Shown here in pieces: positions 14,501 to 27,600 of a stretch of DNA of 64,000 bases. The notes under the pieces were generated by a model, which searched no databases, had not been told where the DNA came from, and saw only the letters and a program-made list of their open reading frames with translations. The position numbers were made by a program, and so were the translations under genes. Position 1 is the first letter of the stretch. Each line of letters begins with the position of its first letter. Source of the DNA: Persicaria tinctoria (lineage: Eukaryota; Streptophyta; Magnoliopsida; Caryophyllales; Polygonaceae); NCBI GenBank assembly GCA_037127255.1, contig JBANSL010000003.1:24286314-24350313 (forward strand), in the 5' to 3' direction.

Positions 14501-17500
14501 TCAGATATGATACTTCATATAAAGTCCTAAGACGCTCGAGCTTGGCTCCGCGTCAGACCTCTGATCGAATCTGCATTCTCAGAGATGATACTTCATATAA
14601 AGTCCTAATACGCTGGAGCTTGGCTCCGCGTCAGACCTCTGATCGAATCTGCATTCTCAAAGATGATACTTCATATAAAGTCCTAAGACGCTGGAGCTTC
14701 GCTCCACGTCAGACCTCTGATCGAATCTGCATTCTCAGAGATGATACTTCATATAAAGTCCTAAGACGCTGGAGCTTGGCTCCGCGTCAGACCTCTGATC
14801 GAATCTGCATTCTCAGAGATGATACTTCATATAAAGTCCTAAGAAGCTGGAGCTTGGCTCCGCGTCAGACCTCTGATCGAATCTGCATTCTCAGAGATGA
14901 TACTTCATATAAAGTCCTAAAACGCTGGAGCTTGGCTTCACGGCCGACCTCTGATCGAATCTGCATTCTCAGAGATGATACTTCATATAAAGTCCTAAGA
15001 CGCTGGAGCTTGGCTCCGCGTCAGACCTCTGATCGAATCTGCATTCTCAGAGATGATACTTCATATAAAGTCCTAAGACGCTGGAGCTTGGCTCCGCGTC
15101 AGGCCTCTGATCGAATCTGCATTCTCAGAGATGATACTTCATATAAAGTCCTAAGACGCTGGAGCTTGGCTCCGCGTCAGACCTCTGATCGAATCTGCAT
15201 TCTCAGAGATGATACTTCATATAAAGTCCTAAGAAGCTGGAGCTTGGCTCCGCGTCAGACCTCTGATCGAATCTGCATTCTCAGAGATGATACTTCATAT
15301 AAAGTCCTAAAACGCTGGAGCTTGGCTTCGCGGCCGACCTCTGATCGAATCTGCATTCTCAGAGATGATACTTCATATAAAGTCCTAAGACGCTGGAGCT
15401 TGGCTCCGCGTCAGACCTCTGATCGAATCTGCATTCTCAGAGATGATACTTCATATCAAGTCCTAAAACGCTGGAGCTTGGCTCCGCGGCCGACCTTTGA
15501 TCGAATCTGCATTCTCAGAGACGATACTTCATATAAAGTCCTAAGACACTGGAGCTTGGCTCCGCGTCAGACCTCTGATCGAATCTGCATTCTCAGAGAT
15601 GATACTTCATATAAAGTCCTAAGACACTGGAGCTTGGCTCAGCATCAGGCCTCTGATCGAATCTGCATTTTCAGAGATGATACTTCATATAAAGTCCTAA
15701 GACGCTGGAGCTTGGCTCCGCGTTAGACCTCTGATCGAATCTGCATTCTCAGAGATGATATTTCATATAAAGTCCTAAGACGCTGGAGCTTGGCTCCGCG
15801 TCAGGCCTCTGATCGAATCTGCATTCTCAGAGATGATACTTCATATAACATCCTAAGACGCTGGAGCTTGGCTCCGCGTCAGACCTCTGATCGAATCTGC
15901 ATTCTCAGAGATGATACTTCATATAAAGTCCTAAAACGCTGGAGCTTGACTCCGCGGCCGACCTCTGATCGAATCTGTATTCTCAGAGACGATACTTCAT
16001 ATAAAGTCCTAAGACGCTGGAGGTTGGCTCCGCGGCCGACCTCTGATCGAATCTGTATTCTCAGAGACGATACTTCATATAAAGTCCTAAGACGCTGGAG
16101 CTTGGCTCCGCGTCAGACCTCTGATCGAATCTGCATTCTCAGAGATGATACTTCATATAAAGTCCTAAGACACTGGAGCTTGGCTCAGCATCAGGCCTCT
16201 GATCGAATCTGCATTTTCAGAGATGATACTTCATATAAAGTCCTAAGACGCTGGAGCTTGGCTCCGCGTTAGACCTTTGATCGAATCTGCATTCTCAGAG
16301 ATGATACTTCATACAAAGTCCTAAAACGCTGGAGCTTGGCTCCGCGTCAGACCTCTGATCGAATCTGCATTCTCAGAGATGATACTTCATATAAAGTCCT
16401 AAGAAGCTGGAGCTTGGCTCCGCGTCAGACCTCTGATCGAATCTGCATTCTCAGAGATGATACTTCATATAAAGTCCTAAAACGCTGGAGCTTGGCTTCG
16501 CGGCCGACCTCTGATCGAATCTGCATTCTCAGAGATGATACTTCATATAAAGTCCTAAGACGCTGGAGCTTGGCTCCGCGTCAGACCTCTGATCGAATCT
16601 GCATTCTCAGAGATGATACTTCATATAAAGTCCTAAGACGCTGGAGCTTGGCTCCGCGTCAGGCCTCTGATCGAATCTGCATTCTCAGAGATGATACTTC
16701 ATATAAAGTCCTAAGACGCTGGAGCTTGGCTCAGTGTCAGGCCTCTGATCGAATCTGCATTATCAGAAATGATACTTCATATAAAGTCCTAAGACGCTGG
16801 AGCTTGGCTCCGCGGCCGACCTCTGATCGAATCTGCATTCTCAGAGACGATACTTCATATAAAGTCCTAAGACACTGGAGCTTGGCTCCGCGTCAGACCT
16901 CTGATCGAATCTGCATTCTCAGAGAGGATACTTCATATAAAGTCCTAAAACGCTGGAGCTTGGCTCCGCGGCCGACCTCTGATCGAATCTGCATTCTCAG
17001 AGACGATACTTCATATAAAGTCCAAAGACGCTGGAGCTTGGCTCCGCGTCAAACGTCTGATCGAATCTGCATTCTCAGAGATGATACTTCATATAAAGTC
17101 CTAAGACGCTGGAGCTTGGCTCAACGCCAGGCCTCTGATCGAATCTGCATTTTCAGAGATGATACTTCATATAAAGTCGTAAGACGCTAGAGCTTGGCTC
17201 CGCGTTAGATCTCTGATTGAATCTGCATTCTCAGAGATGATACTTCATACAAAGTCCTAAAACGCTGGAGCTTGGCTCCGCGTCAGACCTCTGATCGAAT
17301 CTGCATTCTCAGAGATGATACTTCATATAAAGTCCTAAGAAGCTGGAGCTTGGCTCCGCGTCAGACCTCTGATCGAATCTGCATTCTCAGAGATGATACT
17401 TCATATAAAGTCCTAAAACGCTGGAGCTTGGCTTCGCGGCCGACCTCTGATCGAATCTGCATTCTCAGAGATGATACTTCATATAAAGTCCTAAGACGCT

Positions 17501-20500
17501 GGAGCTTGGCTCCGCGTCAGACCTCTGATCGAATCTGCATTCTCAGAGATGATACTTCATATAAAGTCCTAAGACGCTGGAGCTTGGCTCCGCGTCAGGC
17601 CTCTGATCGAATCTGCATTCTCAGAGATGATACTTCATATAAAGTCCTAAGACGCTGGAGCTTGGCTCAGTGTCAGGCCTCTGATCGAATCTGCATTTTC
17701 AGAAATGATACTTCATATAAAGTCCTAAGACGCTGGAGCTTGGCTCCGCGGCCGACCTCTGATCGAATCTGCATTCTCAGAGACGATACTTCATATAAAG
17801 TCCTAAGACACTGGAGCTTGGCTCCGCGTCAGACCTCTGATCGAATCTGCATTCTCAGAGATGATACTTCATATCAAGTCCTAAAACGCTGGAGCTTGGC
17901 TCCGCGGCCGACCTTTGATCGAATCTGCATTCTCAGAGACGATACTTCATATAAAGTCCTAAGACACTGGAGCTTGGTTCCGCGTCAAACCTCTGATCGA
18001 ATCTGCATTCTCAGAGATGATACTTCATATAAAGTCCTAAGACACTGGAGCTTGGCTCCGCGTTAGACCTCTGATCGAATCTGCATTCTCAGAGATGATA
18101 CTTCATATAAAGTCCTAAGACGCTGGAGCTTGGGTCCGCGTCAGGCCTCTGATCGAATCTGCATTCTCAGAGATGATACTTCATATAACATCCTAAGACG
18201 CTGGAGCTTGGCTCCGCGTCAGACCTCTGATCGAATCTGCATTCTCAGAGATGATACTTCATATAAAGTCCTAAAACGCTGGAGCTTGGCTCCGCGGCCG
18301 ACCTCTGATCGAATCTGTATTCTCAGAGACGATACTTCATATAAAGTCCTAAGACGCTGGAGCTTGGCTCCGCGTCAGACCTCTGATCGAATCTGCATTC
18401 TCAGAGATGATACTTCATATAAAGTCCTAAGACACTGGAGCTTGGCTCAGCATCAGGCCTTTGATCGAATCTGTATTTTCAGAGATGATACTTCATATAA
18501 AGTCCTAAGACGCTGGAGCTTGGCTCCGCGTTAGACCTCTGATCGAATCTGCATTCTCAGAGATGATATTTCATATAAAGTCCTAAGACGCTGGAGCTTG
18601 GCTCCGCGTCAGGCCTCTGATCGAATCTGCATTCTCAGAGATGATACTTCATATAACATCCTAAGACGCTGGAGCTTGGCTCCGCGTCAGACCTCTGTTC
18701 GAATCTGCATTCTCAGAGATGATACTTCATATAAAGTCCTAAAACGCTGGAGCTTGGCTCCGCGTCAGACCTCTGATCGAATCTGCATTCTCAGAGAGGA
18801 TACTTCATATAAAGTCCTAAAACGCTGGAGCTTGGCTCCGCGGCCGACCTCTGATCGAATCTGCATTCTCAGAGACGATACTTCATATAAAGTCCAAAGA
18901 CGCTGGAGCTTGGCTCCGCGTCAAACGTCTGATCGAATCTGCATTCTCAGAGATGATACTTCATATAAAGTCCTAAGACGCTGGAGCTTGGCTCAACGTC
19001 AGGCCTCTGATCGAATCTGCATTCTCAGAGATGATACTTCATACAAAGTCCTAAGACGCTGGAGCTTGGCTCCGCGTCAGACCTCTGATCGAATCTGCAT
19101 TCTCAGAGATAATACTTCATATAAAGTCCTAAGACGCTGGAGCTTGGCTCAGCGTCAGGCCTCTGATCGAATCTGAATTCTCAGATATGATACTTCATAT
19201 AAAGTCCTAAGACGCTCGAGCTTGGCTCCGCGTCAGACCTCTGATCGAATCTGCATTCTCAGAGATGATACTTCATATAAAGTCCTAATACGCTGGAGCT
19301 TGGCTCCGCGTCAGACCTCTGATCGAATCTGCATTCTCAAAGATGATACTTCATATAAAGTCCTAAGACGCTGGAGCTTCGCTCCACGTCAGACCTCTGA
19401 TCGAATCTGCATTCTCAGAGATGATACTTCATATAAAGTCCTAAGACGCTGGAGCTTGGCTCCGCGTCAGACCTCTGATCGAATCTGCATTCTCAGAGAT
19501 GATACTTCATATAAAGTCCTAAGAAGCTGGAGCTTGGCTCCGCGTCAGACCTCTGATCGAATCTGCATTCTCAGAGATGATACTTCATATAAAGTCCTAA
19601 AACGCTGGAGCTTGGCTTCGCGGCCGACCTCTGATCGAATCTGCATTCTCAGAGATGATACTTCATATAAAGTCCTAAGACGCTGGAGCTTGGCTCCGCG
19701 TCAGACCTCTGATCGAATCTGCATTCTCAGAGATGATACTTCATATAAAGTCCTAAGACGCTGGAGCTTGGCTCCGCGTCAGGCCTCTGATCGAATCTGC
19801 ATTCTCAGAGATGATACTTCATATAAAGTCCTAAGACGCTGGAGCTTGGCTCCGCGTCAGACCTCTGATCGAATCTGCATTCTCAGAGATGATACTTCAT
19901 ATAAAGTCCTAAGAAGCTGGAGCTTGGCTCCGCGTCAGACCTCTGATCGAATCTGCATTCTCAGAGATGATACTTCATATAAAGTCCTAAAACGCTGGAG
20001 CTTGGCTTCGCGGCCGACCTCTGATCGAATCTGCATTCTCAGAGATGATACTTCATATAAAGTCCTAAGACGCTGGAGCTTGGCTCCGCGTCAGACCTCT
20101 GATCGAATCTGCATTCTCAGAGATGATACTTCATATCAAGTCCTAAAACGCTGGAGCTTGGCTCCGCGGCCGACCTTTGATCGAATCTGCATTCTCAGAG
20201 ACGATACTTCATATAAAGTCCTAAGACACTGGAGCTTGGCTCCGCGTCAGACCTCTGATCGAATCTGCATTCTCAGAGATGATACTTCATATAAAGTCCT
20301 AAGACACTGGAGCTTGGCTCAGCATCAGGCCTCTGATCGAATCTGCATTTTCAGAGATGATACTTCATATAAAGTCCTAAGACGCTGGAGCTTGGCTCCG
20401 CGTTAGACCTCTGATCGAATCTGCATTCTCAGAGATGATATTTCATATAAAGTCCTAAGACGCTGGAGCTTGGCTCCGCGTCAGGCCTCTGATCGAATCT

Positions 20501-20874
20501 GCATTCTCAGAGATGATACTTCATATAACATCCTAAGACGCTGGAGCTTGGCTCCGCGTCAGACCTCTGATCGAATCTGCATTCTCAGAGATGATACTTC
20601 ATATAAAGTCCTAAAACGCTGGAGCTTGGCTCCGCGGCCGACCTCTGATCGAATCTGTATTCTCAGAGACGATACTTCATATAAAGTCCTAAGACGCTGG
20701 AGGTTGGCTCCGCGTCAGACCTCTGATCGAATCTGCATTCTCAGAGATGATACTTCATATAAAGTCCTAAGACACTGGAGCTTGGCTCAGCATCAGGCCT
20801 CTGATCGAATCTGCATTTTCAGAGATGATACTTCATATAAAGTCCTAAGACGCTGGAGCTTGGCTCCGCGTTAG
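11578..20874. repeat. Large tandem duplication of about 4.7 kb (61/60 units)
   Basis: The block 11,578-16,272 is repeated at 16,336-20,874. The offset is 4,758 bp (61 units) at the left part and 4,680 bp (60 units) from about 13,450 onward, because the second copy has lost one unit near 18,060 (the CAGCATCAGG unit present at about 13,305). The GAATTC-bearing unit at 14,495 recurs at 19,175. A one-unit loss inside an otherwise matching copy is what unequal exchange in register would leave. Confidence 0.85.
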
Positions 20875-23800
20875 ACCTCTGATCGAATCTGCATTCTCAG
20901 AGATGATACTTCATACAAAGTCCTAAAACGCTGGAGCTTGGCTCCGCGTCAGACCTCTGATCGAATCTGCATTCTCAGAGATAATACTTCATATAAAGTC
21001 CTAAGACGCTGGAGCTTGGCTCAGCGTCAGGCCTCTGATCGAATCTGAATTCTCAGATATGATACTTCATATAAAGTCCTAAGACGCTGGAGCTTGGCTC
21101 CGCGTCAGACCTCTGATCGAATCTGCATTCTCAGAGATGATACTTCATATAAAGTCCTAATACGCTGGAGCTTGGCTCCGCGTCAGACCTCTGATCGAAT
21201 CTGCATTCTCAGAGATGATACTTCATATAAAGTCCTAAGACGCTGGAGCTTCGCTCCACGTCAGACCTCTGATCGAATCTGCATTCTCAGAGATGATACT
21301 TCATATAAAGTCCTAAGACGCTGGAGCTTGGCTCCGCGTCTGACCTCTGATCGAATCTGCATTCTCAGAGATGATACTTCATATAAAGTCCTAAAACGCT
21401 GGAGCTTGGCTTCGCGGCCGACCTCTGATCGAATCTGCATTCTCAGAGATGATACTTCATATAAAGTCCTAAGACGCTGGAGCTTGGCTCCGCGTCAGAC
21501 CTCTGATCGAATCTGCATTCTCAGAGATGATACTTCATATCAAGTCCTAAAACGCTGGAGCTTGGCTCCGCGGCCGACCTTTGATCGAATCTGCATTCTC
21601 AGAGACGATACTTCATATAAAGTCCTAAGACACTGGAGCTTGGCTCCGCGTCAGACCTCTGATCGAATCTGCATTCTCAGAGATGATACTTCATATAAAG
21701 TCCTAAGACACTGGAGCTTGGCTCAGCATCAGGCCTCTGATCGAATCTGCATTTTCAGAGATGATACTTCATATAAAGTCCTAAGACGCTGGAGCTTGGC
21801 TCCGCGTTAGACCTCTGATCGAATCTGCATTCTCAGAGATGATATTTCATATAAAGTCCTAAGACGCTGGAGCTTGGCTCCGCGTCAGGCCTCTGATCGA
21901 ATCTGCATTCTCAGAGATGATACTTCATATAACATCCTAAGACGCTGGAGCTTGGCTCCGCGTCAGACCTCTGATCGAATCTGCATTCTCAGAGATGATA
22001 CTTCATATAAAGTCCTAAAACGCTGGAGCTTGGCTCCGCGGCCGACCTCTGATCGAATCTGTATTCTCAGAGACGATACTTCATATAAAGTCCTAAGACG
22101 CTGGAGGTTGGCTCCGCGTCAGACCTCTGATCGAATCTGCATTCTCAGAGATGATACTTCATATAAAGTCCTAAGACACTGGAGCTTGGCTCAGCATCAG
22201 GCCTCTGATCGAATCTGCATTCTCAGAGATGATACTTCATATAAAGTCCTAATACGCTGGAGCTTGGCTCCGCGTCAGACCTCTGATCGAATCTGCATTC
22301 TCAGAGATGATACTTCATATAAAGTCCTAAGACGCTGGAGCTTCGCTCCACGTCAGACCTCTGATCGAATCTGCATTCTCAGAGATGATACTTCATATAA
22401 AGTCCTAAGACGCAGGAGCTTGGCTCCGCGTCAGACCTCTGATCGAATCTGCATTCTCAGAGATGATACTTCATATAAAGTCCTAAAACGCTGGAGCTTG
22501 GCTTCGCGGCCGACCTCTGATCGAATCTGCATTCTCAGAGATGATACTTCATATAAAGTCCTAAGACGCTGGAGCTTGGCTCCGCGTCAGACCTCTGATC
22601 GAATCTGCATTCTCAGAGATGATACTTCATATAACATCCTAAGACGCTGGAGCTTGGCTCCGCGTCAGACCTCTGATCGAATCTGCATTCTCAGAGATGA
22701 TACTTCATATAAAGTCCTAAAACGCTGGAGCTTGGCTCCGCGGCCGACCTCTGATCGAATCTGTATTCTCAGAGACGATACTTCATATAAAGTCCTAAGA
22801 CGCTGGAGGTTGGCTCCGCGTCAGACCTCTGATCGAATCTGCATTCTCAGAGATGATACTTCATATAAAGTCCTAAGACACTGGAGCTTGGCTCAGCATC
22901 AGGCCTCTGATCGAATCTGCATTCTCAGAGATGATACTTCATACAAAGTCCTAAAACGCTGGAGCTTGGCTCCGCGTCAGACCTCTGATCGAATCTGCAT
23001 TCTCAGAGATAATACTTCATATAAAGTCCTAAGACGCTGGAGCTTGGCTCAGCGTCAGGCCTCTGATCGAATCTGAATTCTCAGATATGATACTTCATAT
23101 AAAGTCCTAAGACGCTGGAGCTTGGCTCCGCGTCAGACCTCTGATCGAATCTGCATTCTCAGAGATGATACTTCATATAAAGTCCTAAGACGCTGGAGCT
23201 TCGCTCCACGTCAGACCTCTGATCGAATCTGCATTCTCAGAGATGATACTTCATATAAAGTCCTAAGACGCTGGAGCTTGGCTCCGCGTCAGACCTCTGA
23301 TCGAATCTGCATTCTCAGAGATGATACTTCATATAAAGTCCTAAAACGCTAGAGCTTGGCTCCGCGGCCGACCTTTGATCGAATCTGCATTCTGAGAGAC
23401 GATACTTCATATAAAGTCCTAAGACGCTGGAGCTTTGCTCCGCGTCAGACCTCTGATCGAATCTGCATTCTCAGAGAGGATACTTCATATAAAGTCCTAA
23501 AACGCTGGAGCTTGGCTCCGCGGCCGACCTCTGATCGAATCTGCATTCTCAGAGACGATACTTCATATAAAGTCCAAAGACGCTAGAGCTTGGCTCCGCG
23601 TCAAACCTCTGATCGAATCTGCATTCTCAGAGATGATACTTCATATAAAGTCCTAAGACGCTGGAGCTTGGCTCAGCGTCAGGCCTCTGATCGAATCTGC
23701 ATTTTTAGAGATGATACTTCATATAAAGTCGTAAGACGCTGGAGCTTGGCTCCGCGTTAGATCTCTGATTGAATCTGCATTCTCAGAGATGATACTTCAT

Positions 23801-24603
23801 ACAAAGTCCTAAAACGCTGGAGCTTGGCTCCGCGTCAGACCTCTGATCGAATCTGCATTCTCAGAGATGATACTTCATATAAAGTCCTAAGAAGCTGGAG
23901 CTTGGCTCCGCGTCAGACCTCTGATCGAATCTGCATTCTCAGAGATGATACTTCATATAAAGTCCTAAAACGCTAGAGCTTGGCTTCGCGGCCGGCCTCT
24001 GATCGAATCTGCATTCTCAGAGATGATACTTCATATAAAGTCCTAAGACGCTGGAGCTTGGCTCCGCGGCCGACCTCTGATCGAATCTGCATTCTCAGAG
24101 ACGATACTTCATATCAAGTCCTAAAACGCTAGAGCTTGGCTCCGCGGCCGACCTCTGATCGAATCTGCATTCTCAGAGACGATACTTCATATAAAGTCCT
24201 AAGATACTGGAGCTTGGCTCCGCGTCAGACCTCTGATCGAATCTGCATTCTCAGAGATGATACTTCATATAAAGTCCTAAGACACTGGAGCTTGGTTCAG
24301 CATCAGGCCTCTGATCGAATCTGCATTTTCAGAGATGATACTTCATATAAAGTCCTAAGACGCTGGAGCTTGGCTCCGCGTTAGACCTCTGATCGAATCT
24401 GCATTCTCAGAGATGATACTTCATATAAAGTCCTAAAACGCTGGAGCTTGGCTCCGCGTCAGACCTCTGATCGAATCTGCATTCTCAGAGATAATACTTC
24501 ATATAAAGTCCTAAGACGCTGGAGCTTGGCTCAGCGTCAGGCCTCTGATCGAATCTGAATTCTCAGATATGATACTTCATATAATGTCCTAAGACGCTGG
24601 AGC

Positions 24604-27600
24604 TTGGCTCCGCGTCAGACCTCTGATCGAATCTGCATTCTCAGAGATGATACTTCATATAAAGTCCTAATACGCTGGAGCTTGGCTCCGCGTCAGACCT
24701 CTGATCGAATCTGCATTCTCAAAGATGATACTTCATATAAAGTCCTAAGACGCTGGAGCTTCGCTCCACGTCAGACCTCTGATCGAATCTGCATTCTCAG
24801 AGATGATACTTCATATAAAGTCCTAAGACGCTGGAGCTTGGCTCCGCGTCAGACCTCTGATCGAATCTGCATTCTCAGAGATGATACTTCATATAAAGTC
24901 CTAAGAAGCTGGAGCTTGGCTCCGCGTCAGACCTCTGATCGAATCTGCATTCTCAGAGATGATACTTCATATAAAGTCCTAAAACGCTGGAGCTTGGCTT
25001 CGCGGCCGACCTCTGATCGAATCTGCATTCTCAGAGATGATACTTCATATAAAGTCCTAAGACGCTGGAGCTTGGCTCCGCGTCAGACCTCTGATCGAAT
25101 CTGCATTCTCAGAGATGATACTTCATATAAAGTCCTAAGACGCTAGAGCTTGGCTCCGCGTCAGGCCTCTGATCGAATCTGCATTCTCAGAGATGATACT
25201 TCATATAAAGTCCTAAGACGCTGGAGCTTGGCTCAGTGTCAGGCCTCTGATCGAATCTGCATTTTCAGAAATGATACTTCATATAAAGTCCTAAGACGCT
25301 GGAGCTTGGCTCCGCGGCCGACCTCTGATCGAATCTGCATTCTCAGAGACGATACTTCATATAAAGTCCTAAGACGCTGGAGCTTGGCTCCGCGTCAGAC
25401 CTCTGATCGAATCTGCATTCTCAGAGATGATACTTCATATAAAGTCCTAAGAAGCTGGAGCTTGGCTCCGCGTCAGACCTCTGATCGAATCTGCATTCTC
25501 AGAGATGATACTTCATATAAAGTCCTAAAACGCTGGAGCTTGGCTTCGCGGCCGACCTCTGATCGAATCTGCATTCTCAGAGATGATACTTCATATAAAG
25601 TCCTAAGACGCTGGAGCTTGGCTCCGCGTCAGACCTCTGATCGAATCTGCATTCTCAGAGATGATACTTCATATCAAGTCCTAAAACGCTGGAGCTTGGC
25701 TCCGCGGCCGACCTTTGATCGAATCTGCATTCTCAGAGACGATACTTCATATAAAGTCCTAAGACACTGGAGCTTGGCTCCGCGTCAGACCTCTGATCGA
25801 ATCTGCATTCTCAGAGATGATACTTCATATAAAGTCCTAAGACACTGGAGCTTGGCTCAGCATCAGGCCTCTGATCGAATCTGCATTTTCAGAGATGATA
25901 CTTCATATAAAGTCCTAAGACGCTGGAGCTTGGCTCCGCGTTAGAACTCTGATCGAATCTGCATTCTCAGAGATGATACTTCATATAAAGTCCTAAGACG
26001 CAGGAGCTTGGCTCCGCGTCAGGCCTCTGATCGAATCTGCATTCTCAGAGATGATACTTCATATAACATCCTAAGACGCTGGAGCTTGGCTCCGCGTCAG
26101 ACCTCTGATCGAATCTGCATTCTCAGAGATGATACTTAATATAAAGTCCTAAAACGCTGGAGCTTGGCTCCGCGGCCGACCTCTGATCGAATCTGTATTC
26201 TCAGAGACGATACTTCATATAAAGTCCTAAGACGCTGGAGCTTGGCTCCGCGTCAGACCTCTGATCGAATCTGCATTCTCAGAGATGATACTTCATATAA
26301 AGTCCTAAGACACTGGAGCTTGGCTCAGCATCAGGCCTCTGATCGAATCTGCATTTTCAGAGATGATACTTCATATAAAGTCCTAAGACGCTGGAGCTTG
26401 GCTCCGCGTTAGACCTCTGATCGAATCTGCATTCTCAGAGATGATACTTCATACAAAGTCCTAAAACGCTGGAGCTTGGCTCCGCGTCAGACCTCTGATC
26501 GAATCTGCATTCTCAGAGATAATACTTCATATAAAGTCCTAAGACGCTGGAGCTTGGCTCAGCGTCAAGCCTGTGATCGAATCTGAATTCTCAGATATGA
26601 TACTTCATATAAAGTCCTAAGACGCTGGAGCTTGGCTCCGCGTCAGACCTCTGATCGAATCTGCATTCTCAGAGATGATACTTCATATAAAGTCCTAATA
26701 CGCTGGAGCTTGGCTCCGCGTCAGACCTCTGATCGAATCTGCATTCTCACAGATGATACTTCATATAAAGTCCTAAGACGCTGGAGCTTCGCTCCACGTC
26801 AGACCTCTGATCGAATCTGCATTCTCAGAGATGATACTTCATATAAAGTCCTAAAACGCTGGAGCTTGGCTTCGCGGCCGACCTCTGATCGAATCTGCAT
26901 TCTCAGAGATGATACTTCATATAAAGTCCTAAGACGCTGGAGCTTGGCTCCGCGTCAGACCTCTGATCGAATCTGCATTCTCAGAGATGATACTTCATAT
27001 AAAGTCCTAAGACGCTAGAGCTTGGCTCCGCGTCAGGCCTCTGATCGAATCTGCATTCTCAGAGATGATACTTCATATAAAGTCCTAAGACGCTGGAGCT
27101 TGGTTCAGTGTCAGGCCTTTGATCGAATCTGCATTTTCAGAAATGATACTTCATATAAAGTCCTAAGACGCTGGAGCTTGGCTCCGCGGCCGACCTCTGA
27201 TCGAATCTGCATTCTCAGAGACGATACTTCATATAAAGTCCTAAGACGCTGGAGCTTGGCTCCGCGTCAGACCTCTGATCGAATCTGCATTCTCAGAGAT
27301 GATACTTCATATAAAGTCCTAAGAAGCTGGAGCTTGGCTCCGCGTCAGACCTCTGATCGAATCTGCATTCTCAGAGATGATACTTCATATAAAGTCCTAA
27401 AACGCTGGAGCTTGGCTTCGCGGCCGACCTCTGATCGAATCTGCATTCTCAGAGATGATACTTCATATAAAGTCCTAAGACGCTGGAGCTTGGCTCCGCG
27501 TCAGACCTCTGATCGAATCTGCATTCTCAGAGATGATACTTCATATCAAGTCCTAAAACGCTGGAGCTTGGCTCCGCGGCCGACCTTTGATCGAATCTGC

